NCBI RefSeq assembly: GCF_001522545.3
Contig: NC_031768.1
Coordinates: forward strand, 85,614,697 to 85,678,696
Reading direction: 5' to 3'
Source of the DNA: Parus major
Lineage: Eukaryota; Chordata; Aves; Passeriformes; Paridae
DNA length: 64,000 bases
Shown here: positions 55,157 through 64,000 of the stretch, one piece after another
How positions within the stretch are numbered: the stretch's first letter is position 1
Layout of the letters: each line of letters begins with the position of its first letter
The notes under the pieces: generated by a model
What the model was told of the DNA's origin: nothing
Databases searched by the model: none
Seen by the model: only the letters and a program-made list of their open reading frames with translations
Translations under genes and position numbers: made by a program

Positions 55157-55849
55157 ACAGACAGTAGAAGTGAGATGCAGGGCTCCCAAATGAAGTCATT
55201 GTAGGTATTGAGGTAGTAGGACAGGATCATGACAAACCAAAACTAGTGGCCAGGATTGTCTGCTCTCTGTAAAAAACAACCCCTCTGTCCCTGCTAGATA
55301 CAGTGTCTGGACTATGCTTTCTGCCCTGATGGAGCATTTTCTGTGGTTTTAAGTTCACTTCTGTTCCTCTTGAATCGTGAGGTAGGAAACAAGGCTATCT
55401 GAGAGGACAGCAAGTCTCCAGAGATGTTCCTTTTGGCATCCTGACCATCTCTCTCCAGATGATGTGCCCTGGGACCCCAGGAGCCCTGTGTTGGAAGACC
55501 AAAACTGAGGGGATGATAAACCCAGAGACAACTGGTTCAGGAGTGACTGCTCCAGATGGATGCGCAAAAATCTATGGGGCCTGATGGGATTCATCCCGAG
55601 GTACTGAAGGAGCTGACCAGTATCATCACAGGACCTTGCAATATTTTTCAGTGGTCTTGAGAGTCTTGAAAGGTTCCAGGTCAAGTGGAAGGTGACAATG
55701 TTGTTCCAATGTTTCAAAAATGGTAAGAAGGAAAACCCTGGTAATTAAAGGCCTGCCGGTCTCACTTCAGTGCCTGGTAAAGGTACGGAGAAGGTTATTC
55801 TCAGAGACAATTATCAGGTCCTGAGAGGGATATCCTGGACCACCTTCTC

Positions 55850-56330
55850 TGAGGTAGACAACATCTGGGATAGCCTTGGGCTAAATTAAGGCAAAACAAC
55901 ACCAAGAGATCAATTAGAAAGTTTTATTTATATAGACCACAGCAATTTAAGCCATATGATAGGTTCAGCAGCCTGTAGCAGAGACAGTTTATATATTTCT
56001 GAACAGCTTGCAGATTAAACCTTTCTGAACAACATGTGGCAACAGTGATCTTTGAGCAGCCTGCTGGAACAGTAAGTTAAACTTTTAAGAAGAGGGAGAA
56101 AGGAAGAAGGAAAGATAGAAAAATGGAGGTAGAGCAAAAAAGACTTGGCCTTGTCCAGTTTCTAAATACAAAAAGGTAAATACATCTCTTGCCAAGGAAA
56201 AGATACATGTATCATATTGCTAACAGCACTTTGTTATGAGCAGATGGAAATATAAACTTTGGTTGGAAGGTTCATCCAGAGGTCAACTTTGGTTCATGGC
56301 CTCAGGGCCTGTTGTTCAGGCCTCAGTACT
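55850..56330. mobile_element. Insertion of about 0.5 kb inside the CR1 fragment
   Basis: This segment separates two parts of the CR1 reverse transcriptase that are normally contiguous. It has no coding similarity, contains an antisense TTTATT near 55925 and a purine-rich AAGAAGAGGGAGAAAGG stretch near 56088. An antisense LTR or other retroelement insertion is likely. I could not fix its ends or a target duplication, so the boundaries are rough. Confidence 0.4.
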
Positions 56331-56521
56331 TCACCTTCAGGGTAAAATGTCCAGCACACAGCTAGAGAAATCCACAGGGCTCTGGGTGAGTCTGATGCCT
56401 CAAGAAGTTACAGTCAATGGGTTTACATCAGGCTGGTGACCAGTCACCATTGGGGTTCCTCGGGGCTCATTTTTACAGCCAGCGATCTTCAACCTTCTTA
56501 TAAATCACCTGTATGGAGGAA

Positions 56522-57308
56522 TCAGATGTAGGAACCAAAATTAAGGAATCCAGCCAATGAGACTTGTAGGAGTAAAACGGGCTCGCAGTGGGAGACTTCT
56601 CTAAGCCAGGCTGCTCTTGGGATAAGCAGTTTATTATTTAGGTAGAGGGTGGAAGAGATCCTTTTACACTGCTAGCCACAGCGTAAACGTGCTCAAAGAG
56701 GGAGAAAGAGAGAGGAAAGAGGAGGTTGAGAGCATGAGGGCAGAAAGTAATGAAGGGGGCAGAGAGAGAGGGTACGAGAGGGTAAGAGAGGGTAAGAGCC
56801 TAAGAGGTAAAAAAGTCACAAGTTAAGACAGGTTAAGAGGGAGCTTAAGAGAGTAAGAGGTTAAGGAGGTAAAGAGGTAAAGAGAAGAAAGTAAGAGAGT
56901 AAGAAGTAAAAGTACTTAAGAGAGGGAAGTTCTTGTTACAATGCATTATATATTTTTCTATAGTGAATATTCTAATTCACAGTAACCAACCAGTACATGG
57001 CACATGTTCTATAGAATTTACATCCAGCCTATAGGAACTACTACATTACCATAGTGTTACATTTTAGAAGCTAGTCTTCAAATTCTTCTCTTGCTGCTTT
57101 GACCTTTGGATTCACTAATTAGGGTATTGTTCAATCAACAGGGATTCTCCTTCAGCTGGCTAGTCTACAGTTCTTTGGTTATATATTAACTAACAGTCAG
57201 TATCCTATAGCTCAAAGCTAGTTTTAATTTCTCTTTCAATTCTAGGTTTCACATTTTCAGAATATTTTGCTAAGCAATCATATTCATAAGGTTTCCCTGT
57301 TTCATCTT
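56522..57308. mobile_element. Second insertion, about 0.8 kb, purine-repeat-rich, inside the CR1 fragment
   Basis: It lies between the FINDL-type motif and the DTKLGG-type motif of CR1, which are normally about 30 bases apart. It has an antisense poly(A)-like TTTATT near 56631 and a degenerate tandem array of GAGGTAAA/GAGAGTAA units at about 56690-56925. The architecture resembles the first insertion and suggests an LTR in minus orientation. The ends may be TGTAGGAACC near 56527 and CCCAGCA near 57316, but no target duplication is visible. Confidence 0.45.
56690..56925. repeat. Degenerate purine tandem repeat (GAGGTAAA-like)
   Basis: Many imperfect units such as GAGAGGGTAAGA, GAGGTAAA and GAGAGTAAGA follow one another, nearly all purine apart from a single T or C per unit. 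It lies within the second insertion in the CR1 fragment. Confidence 0.8.
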
Positions 57309-57479
57309 CCCCAGCAAGACTAAACTAGGAGGATGTGTGGATTCCCTTGAGGGTATAGAGGCCCAGCAGAGAGATATGGATACTGAAGAGCTGAGCAGTC
57401 ACCAACTGCATGAAATATTACAAGAGCAAGTGCTGGATTCTCCAGTTGGGATGGGGTAATCCTGAAATTTGGGCAATCC

Positions 57480-58002
57480 TGAAATTTATGTAGTCCTGGA
57501 ACCACTGACCAGTGATGGGACTAGTGTAAATGGAATGAAACTGCATTTGTGGATGCTCAGCTTGGACATTAGAAAAATTTTGGGCTCATTGACTACAGTC
57601 TTGCTTCAGATTTTTGCAGCGTTTGCACAACGGAATATTTGGAGATGTCAGCAGTCTAGGGTGGTCTTCTGATGGCCTTCTGATGCCATTTTAAGCTTGG
57701 TTTCTTCCTTTATGGTCTTCTGCTCTTCACTTATGCTACCCTGGATATACATTTTGTAATAGCAAGCATATCTTAAAACACACCTTTTGCAAGCCGATTT
57801 ACATCTTGTGAAAGCCATTATTCCCCTTTTACGTTGTCTAAAAGTAATTTAAAAATTTACCATACTTAAAAGCAGTATAAGAGTTACTCTAATTATCTAC
57901 AAACAGTTACAATTTTATAATTAAAACAAACAAATTATAGCAAAAGCCAACTACTACAACTGTTTATAACACAGATGATGCTTTTAGCCATGTTGTTCAG
58001 TT
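57480..58002. other. Short non-coding stretch, possibly degraded repeat
   Basis: No recognisable gene. Part of 57540-57600 faintly resembles the CR1 3' region (the 'cttggacattagaaaaattttggg' stretch), so this may be the eroded continuation of the preceding CR1 copy. The rest is AT-rich and unassigned. Confidence 0.35.
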
Positions 58003-58090
58003 TTAGGTAGAGTGAGTAGAAGGGAGTTAGACTTGATGATCATTTTGGATCTCTTTCAACTTGAGATATTCTGTGATTCTTTGGTTCTAG
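58003..58090 (+). mobile_element. CR1 LINE 3' tail
   Basis: The last part of an avian CR1: GAGTTAGACTTGATGATCAT, then ATCTCTTTCAACTTGAGATA, then the ATTCTGTGATTCTTTGG octamer-type tail. It is on the + strand and may be the 3' end of the same CR1 copy whose reverse-transcriptase pieces start near 55.5 kb. Confidence 0.85.
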
Positions 58091-59625
58091 TAATGACGAC
58101 CCTGAAATGGAAATAGAAGTATGACTTTTAGATCCTCCAATTGCACTTTGATCCTGCTGTGATTTGAAACAGACATAGCAGAAGCAGTCTATTAGCTCTA
58201 GTAGCCCAAGATGTTACTTTTCTACATATGCCATATGAAATGGATTTCCCAAATAACCAATGACCCACATAGACATAGATTTCTTTCACACTCTCATTTA
58301 CTAGAAATAGCATTTGTCAGAAAATTCTAATACATAGAAATCAAATGCTGAAGCACTTATATTAGTTTTGATAGATTTTTTTTTTAATACAGTCCTTCCC
58401 AGCCAAGGATGTGGACCTATCCATGCAAGCAAAGTCTCTTGGCTCTAGGGACAAAAGCTTTCAGCACTGTTGTTAAACACACTCTTCTATCTCCTGCCTT
58501 TCAGGAGGTCTGGCACAAAACAAAAACAAAAGCAAAGGCTGAATTTTCCCAGGGTACAGACATTCTGTTTTGAACAGCTTTTCTCATCTCACAGAAACTG
58601 CACCCTTCCAACCAGTCACAGAAGTTACTGAATGGAATCTAGAAGGGACTTCAATAATATATGCAGGGGCCCAGTGACTGGGGGGTTTAAGACCACTGGA
58701 GATGTTGAGAGAAAGGGGCTGAGTAGCATCATTTGGCAAAGTGAAACCCATGCTCAAATCCAGGTTAAAAAGGAATCTGGTGAACGGTTTCTGAGATGAG
58801 ACTGGATTTGCAGGTGAAAATCAAGGAATTTCCCACCCTGGAACCCAAAGGAGAAAAACTGCACTCATAGCTTTTCCTTCATAATATTGTTGCCTTTTTC
58901 AACCTAGAAATGAAACCTGAGATTATTTTAGTATAGGAGGTAATATAAAAGGGGATTTTTATTTGGAGGCCTCCAGGGGCAGTTATGGTGAATGTCCACA
59001 AAAGCCCCCCCACAGGGGGTGAATACAGTTTTGATTTGATTTAGGAAATTAGCATAATTGATAAAAAGCACCAATTAGGATGACAAGTGGTAATGCAACA
59101 CCCCCACCCCACCCCCCAAGTCAAGCTCCTCTGGAGCCCCCCCTTGGTATTAGCTGTATTTGTATTTCTTTATGAAAATGTGTCTCAAAGACCTTGTTCT
59201 CAACCATGGTTCCCAGGAAGAACCAAGATAGGACAGGGGCCTTGTAACCCTGAGGCTTGGAGCTCTGGAATTTGTTTTGTCTTCCTGCCTAGGGAAAGGG
59301 CATGGAAAAGTACTGAGAAAAATATCTAGAATACAATAATAGGCTACAGAGCCCCAAAAATATGTGCAAAGAATAGAGAGAACATATAGAAGAAGAAAAG
59401 GCAAAAAACAAGACAGCATCAATGTGATAGAAAAATACCCACAGTTCTTCTCTTCCAGTGGGACAGGATAGTTCCTGTGATTTTAGCACGTTATTTTTTC
59501 CAAAAGCCTGCTGCAGCACTCTTTAAAGTCCAACTAGAGCTACATGTGAACAAGAGCTTCTTTCCCACTCTTTACAGCTAGGTTACCCTAGACTGCAAAT
59601 ACTTTCACGAGATTCCCTCTGTCTC
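58091..59625. other. Non-coding region holding the unlocated 3' end of copy B
   Basis: AT-leaning DNA without recognisable genes. The last coding exon of minus-strand copy B should be here. Possible acceptors on the minus strand near 59365, 59312 and 59488 lead to short or unfamiliar peptides, and I cannot choose among them. A C-rich run lies at 59098-59118. Confidence 0.4.
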
Positions 59626-59640
59626 TCAGACTGCACTGAC

Positions 59641-60700
59641 CGTAAGGATAGTTCTGAGCCTTAAATGATTCCTCCATATCTCCAGTTGATAGTCCACGGG
59701 TGTGAAATCATAACTGACATCGCCTGCTATAAAGGTCTCCCAGCAGTATTTGTAGTCTGGACAAAGAGAAGATAATTAACCTGAGTTTATTCAGATACTA
59801 AAGAAGCTCAAGGAACAAGACTTTTTAAGCTCTTCCTTGTGTCCATATCACAGAGACAGCTTGGCCATGGACAGATCAGCTGATGGATGCTGTCCGCTCC
59901 ATATTTGCAACCAATGCCATTCACTCTGAGCAATTTTTTTCCCTCCCTCAACTGCAGAGGAGCTCTTCAGCCAGCCTTATCCCAGCAACTGCATTTATTC
60001 CCTTAGGACAAGGGAGGAGGACAATATCTTCCATTCCCTCAGGAGTGCCATAAGGATGGTGTATCTAAACAAGGGAGAATTTTCATACCAATCTGGTTGC
60101 TAAGGGTCCTGCTCCTCTTCTCCTGTGCTATCTAAACATCATTTTTTTGGATGTGACTCGCATTCACTGCATGGTGATGGCTGTGCCCCCAAAGAAGCTG
60201 AGTGGGACACAGGGCACCACAGAAGCAAGCCCATGCCCAATTCACCCAGGCACAAAGTTCACCAGCTCACCCCTCCCCAGTCCCACAAAGCATGGGAAAC
60301 CTTGCCTTGTTCTTCCATGACATCAATGGTTACTCCCTGCGAGCTGTGAAGTTCCCTCAGGCCTTGGCGGTTGCTTGCAGTGTCTGCGTAGTAGAGCCGC
60401 GCTACTCGGATGTCTATGTTCACATTGTGATGCGTCTCCAGGAAATCCTGTATTACCTGGCAGCACCCTGGGCAGGGGCTATAGGACAGGTACCAGGTGA
60501 TGTTACAGAAATTGTTGTTTCTTGGCTCGAAGATATTCTCCAGGAAGTACTCTTCCGCATGGTAATCATTGTCATTTCTGACCCAATGCTGCCAAAAGTT
60601 GCTGCTCCTACCCCACTCCAGCTCGCACAGTAGGTACGTCTCCCGTGGATACTTGCGGGGATCAAAGTGTTCTCTTAATGCCCACTTAGATATATACATG
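59641..60700 (-). CDS. APOBEC1: APOBEC1-like cytidine deaminase, copy B (partial model)
   Basis: A second AID/APOBEC-family deaminase, diverged from copy A. The main exon is 60700-60306 (395 nt) with acceptor CTGTTTCAG; its first full codon is ATG (60699-60697), giving MYISKWALREHFDP. The next exon is 59756-59641 (116 nt, exactly the AICDA exon 4 length) with acceptor TTTGTCCAG and donor ACG|GTCAGT. The join in phase 1 gives MEEQ-DYKYCWETF, aligning with DYFYCWNTF of AID, and requires a GC donor (AAG|GCAAGG) at 60305-60304. Seen: YLLCELEW, YHAEEYF (zinc His, catalytic Glu), ITWYLSYSPCPGCC (zinc Cys pair; Tyr in place of the SWSPC Trp, plus an extra Cys), and NRQGLREL. If exon 4 is not spliced, translation runs on to a stop at 59626-59628. 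Another in-frame ATG lies upstream of the acceptor at 60768-60766. The last exon and any 5' exon are unlocated. No disabling change is seen. Confidence 0.87.
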
Positions 60701-61548
60701 CTGAAACAGAAGAGAAACTTCAAGGAATCACTGGTTCCAACTGTGTTTTCTCTAGTACTCCAGCACATTAAAAAGGGGGAGGGCAGAGGAAATCAGAGGA
60801 GAACTGAGAAGGGCAAAGCACGAGACAGCAGCACAAGGAAAATGGAGAGACAGGCACCAGGCAGGGTAAAGCAACTAAAGGAACCAAACCCTGAACTGCT
60901 AATCCTCCCCTCATCTACAGCTGCATGTAGAACTTTCACTACCTCCCCACTCCCTATGCTTGACCTCTTCCCCATCAGTGGGAGAATTTCTAAAAGCTCT
61001 CTATAATTTTTCATGTGTCAGACATTTTTACAATGTAGTTTTCCTATATAGCCCTTTTCAATGTAGGGAGCTGTTATAAATTTTGTAAAAACTAATACCA
61101 AAAAAAAAAAAAGAAGTAAAAGAATGAAAATAAATGCACTGATACACAATGAAGATGAGTGTTTTTCCTTATTGGATTCTCTCGATGTTTGTACTTTCGT
61201 AAGGATTAGCACAGTCAGCACCATCCTACATGAGCAGGACAGATATTTTCTGACTTCAGAAAAGACCTCTAAATATTGTCAGTTAAGAATCTACTCAAAG
61301 ACTGCTGGTAGTCTTGAATATATCTTTTATACTCAATAATTATCCATAATGCATAAATAATGAAGTCTCCAGAGGCACTTTGTGGCCTTAGTACAATTGC
61401 ATTATATAGTGATTTATATGAGAATACAATTCAGATATATGTTTTTCCCCATTAGAATAATTCAGAGTAAATCTAGTAGACAATTGATCAGATTCTGAAG
61501 AGAGAAGCAATAAGCCTCTGAATTGTTTTATAGATTAGTACTCATTAG

Positions 61549-61640
61549 TAATAAAAAACAAACAAACAAAAACCCAAACCAAACCAACAAACACAAAGCA
61601 CAACAAAAGCCACAAATAAACAAACAAAAAAAGTCACAAA
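61549..61640. repeat. A/C-rich low-complexity (CAAA)n-like tract
   Basis: Imperfect AACAAACAAA/ACCAAACC units, with almost no T or G on the + strand. The Lys/Asn/Gln-rich open frame here is a repeat translation. Confidence 0.85.
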
Positions 61641-62214
61641 ACCCTCCCAGTCTGGATCAGGGGCAAATGAAATCTTGCAGAAAAAGTAACTGTCACATAT
61701 TCTCTATCTGCAGGACTTATCACCTATGTAAAAAAGCATCTAATTTATCTGAGTCAGTCAGAAGGCTTTGTCTTCTTACCCTGTCTCCTTCCTCATCCCA
61801 GCCTCCTAAACATTAAAATACATATGCACACAAACCAGTTTCTAAACCACAGGGTGTGTCTCTCTTTATCTTCTCCGTATAAACTCCATTTATATAAACC
61901 ATGCAGATTTATCAGACTTTCTATTGAATTTATGTAAATGTAATAAAAAATGTTAATGTCACCTAATTTAATTCTAGTTTAATTCTGGTACAGTTTAATA
62001 ACTATTTTATTATACACAATTCCTGTAGTAGGTTGTTAAAAAAAACCACTAAGAGAGACAAAATTGAAGCACAGAATCAATTTTTATGCTTTCTCATTTG
62101 AGGTGTTAAAAGAGGTGCACATTTTCCATTTATACTATGCTATTTGGAAATTGAGTATTAGATTAAATTTCTGTAAAACTTCAATTTTTAAAACTCATAT
62201 AATAATGCATTAAA

Positions 62215-62305
62215 ATAATATGTTCACAATAAATTCATATTTACATATTTGTATATAATTCATAAAATACATATTTATATATATAAATATATATATAAAA
62301 TATGT
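62215..62305. repeat. AT-rich TATATAAATA tract
   Basis: Imperfect ATATTTATATATATAAATATATATATA sequence with near-palindromic symmetry, in a long AT-rich stretch. It is low-complexity DNA. Confidence 0.75.
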
Positions 62306-63829
62306 GACTGGTTGAAGTTCACCAAAGAAAATTCATTAAACTCCCAATATTCAAGCCAAGTCAGTTCACCTAATTTTTACAGAAGGTACCTTTAAGGTTT
62401 TGGAAAGCAATGTCACAACAGATTACAGAGATAGGATTGGTTCAAAGGTATCTGTAGATATTCCCATCTGATTATAACACACAAATTAAAACTTCCAAGT
62501 CTTACTTGAACAGGTCTTAAGCACCCTCTTGCCTGTGTTTTGACCATAAAATATTGCACTCTGGACAAGCCATTGCAATGGGTGTCCTGTGCATATTTTC
62601 AGGGACATAAATCTATTTCTTTAGAACAATCTTGAAATACATTGATCTTCAAGATATAGACACCTTAGGGATGTGCTAAGCCGAGTGAAATTTACAGTGT
62701 AATCAACTTAATGCAATATGACCAAAAGTCTGTATTCTTCTTAATATTTGCTACAGCTGTAACTTGCTATTTTTAAATAGCAGATTAATGAAAATTTAAA
62801 CACTACCAGAAGGAGAAATGAGAAATTTTAAAACTGTGATAAAACATTCACACACTATAGAATATATACAGAAAGGCAGCGTTCATTTTTCTCCCCAAGT
62901 CAGGTAAGAGAATACTTCAAGTAAAATGTGAGTTTACAGACACATTACCCAAATCCATGAAATTGATTCAACTATTTTTTAAAATTTTTATAGTTATCAC
63001 CATCCTTCCTGTTCGGCATTGTTACGCATGGTACATGTATGCACACAGAGCCTAACTAAAAAAAAAATTAATCATATAACAGCTGTTGATACAAATATTC
63101 GTAGTTAGCAAATAATTAAAGATATAATGAAAAAAAACATTATTATTTTTCTATCTAAATTTGGTTCATCAATCTCATAGTGGTGAACTTGTAATCCTTT
63201 CAGAATTTGAGAGCTGCAGAGAAATTCTGTGAAGTGTGACAAATAATTTGAAAGGTGGATTGTACCCCAAAATCTTTAGAGGAATTAGGTCAGAAAAGGC
63301 AGAGGGATGACAGCCAACGTAACCTAGCCTGTCTCCTAGGCTTTATTTCATTTTTTATTAATACGCAGCTGCTACATAAACCTGCATTAAACCTTGAAGA
63401 TGTATTAAGTGATTACAAAACACATTTTAAAATGTGTTATTTATGTATTTCTTACTGTATGGTCCCATCATCCACAACCTGAACAGGAATGCAATGAGAT
63501 GATTTTAAAATGTACCAATTTTACAAGAACACCTCCTAATACGAATATCTCTCTCACTAAAACTGTGTAATAAACTTACTGTAATAATCATCACAGGCAT
63601 TTAATAATTTTCCTTCCTCTAACACTTTTTATTAGAAACTATTTAAAACTCTTCTCATTGCAAGATAATAACAGTAATAATGATAATGTCTAAAAATACA
63701 TGAGCGTAGATTTGCCAAAACTTCTTCAATCCGCATTTTTTGTCCCTTGCTAATGCTTCACACAACCAAGGCACTTCTTCACTGAACTTTGCATTAAAAC
63801 TTCCTCCTCCCTCCCCACCCCACGGAAAG

Positions 63830-63891
63830 GAACAATGGTCTGAGACACTTTATTCTCCACTGACGAGAACTATGGTCTCAGACACTTTATT
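63830..63891. repeat. Imperfect direct repeat of 25 bp, period 37
   Basis: GAAC[A/T]ATGGTCT[G/C]AGACACTTTATT occurs at 63830-63854 and 63867-63891, with two mismatches. It is a small local duplication near the window end. Confidence 0.85.
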
Positions 63892-64000
63892 TTGGGTGCT
63901 AACAGCTGTCTCAAGACCTCGAAACTGCCGAGCAAGGAAGAGGCATTTTCAGCTCCTCTTGGCAGCCAGTTCCCGCCTTCATCCTTCCCAACACCCAGCA

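Larger units (their letters stand above)
55500..57480 (+). mobile_element. Decayed CR1 LINE reverse-transcriptase fragment, twice interrupted
   Basis: Pieces of a CR1 ORF2 reverse transcriptase appear in order on the + strand with frameshifts and stops. About 55545-55815 contains GPDGIHPE-like and GNYRPVSLTSVPGK-like motifs, partly in different frames. About 56335-56520 contains KMSSTQLEKS, VTVNGFTSGW and GVPRGS with FNLLINHL, the family's GVPQGS/FNIFINDL block. About 57310-57440 resembles the following ADDTKLGG and QRDLD...KFNKGKC part. The gaps between these pieces are foreign insertions. The copy is inactive. Confidence 0.8.
60769..64000. other. AT-rich DNA upstream of copy B
   Basis: Should contain the promoter and any 5' exon of minus-strand copy B, but none could be identified. 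The sequence is very AT-rich from about 61900 to 63700. An A run lies near 61099-61111. No open frame resembles a known family. Confidence 0.45.

Noticed and set aside
59289..59519. Candidate last exon of APOBEC1-like copy B (minus strand)
   Set aside because: Usable AG acceptors exist but the peptide does not resemble AID or APOBEC1 C-termini. Left unassigned.

Overview
The window looks like a bird chromosome. It carries CR1 LINE fragments with the typical avian CR1 3' end, an ERV-type solo LTR bounded by TGTCTTGG...CCAAGACA, compact spliced genes, and the vertebrate synteny block MFAP5 - AICDA - APOBEC1-type deaminases. Chicken is generally described as lacking APOBEC1, so two APOBEC1-like genes beside AICDA, together with this LTR type, suggest a non-galliform bird and plausibly a passerine. 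That species call is inference. All protein-coding calls come from exon-by-exon reading of splice sites, reading phase and family motifs. Nearly all long open frames here are chance.

Layout. 1-11 kb holds no gene I can recognise. It has two GC-rich CpG-island-like blocks (about 2.3-2.8 and 4.0-4.56 kb) and two assembly gaps, each inside a simple repeat (CGG and GGAA/GAAA). A third CpG-rich block at about 10.98-11.42 kb, with six perfect GGCCCC hexamers, is the likely promoter region of MFAP5. MFAP5 (+) runs from 12.2 to 21.0 kb as eight coding exons and encodes a secreted microfibril protein. About 11.8 kb without a recognised gene follows. AICDA (+) is complete at 32871-37655 in five coding exons of 8, 148, 271, 116 and 54 nt, encoding 198 aa. 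Its 3' end faces two APOBEC1-like genes on the minus strand: copy A at 45.5-47.1 kb and copy B at 59.6-60.7 kb. Both keep the cytidine-deaminase zinc motif (HAE and PC-x2-C) and the AICDA-like intron phases. Their outermost exons could not be identified.

Between and beyond the deaminases the DNA is AT-rich and repeat-bearing. It includes a complete solo LTR with a 5-bp target duplication (54491-55156), a decayed CR1 LINE split by two insertions (about 55.5-57.5 kb), a CR1 3' tail (about 58.0 kb), another CR1 3' end inside an MFAP5 intron (19.6-20.1 kb), a CA/TA microsatellite in AICDA intron 1, and several short tandem duplications.

Together the three deaminases form a small cluster of DNA/RNA cytosine mutators. 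AICDA is the antibody-diversifying enzyme. The two APOBEC1-like copies are old, diverged paralogs with unusual changes in the active-site SWSPC motif, and copy B has an apparent GC-AG intron. MFAP5 is a syntenic neighbour and is functionally unrelated.
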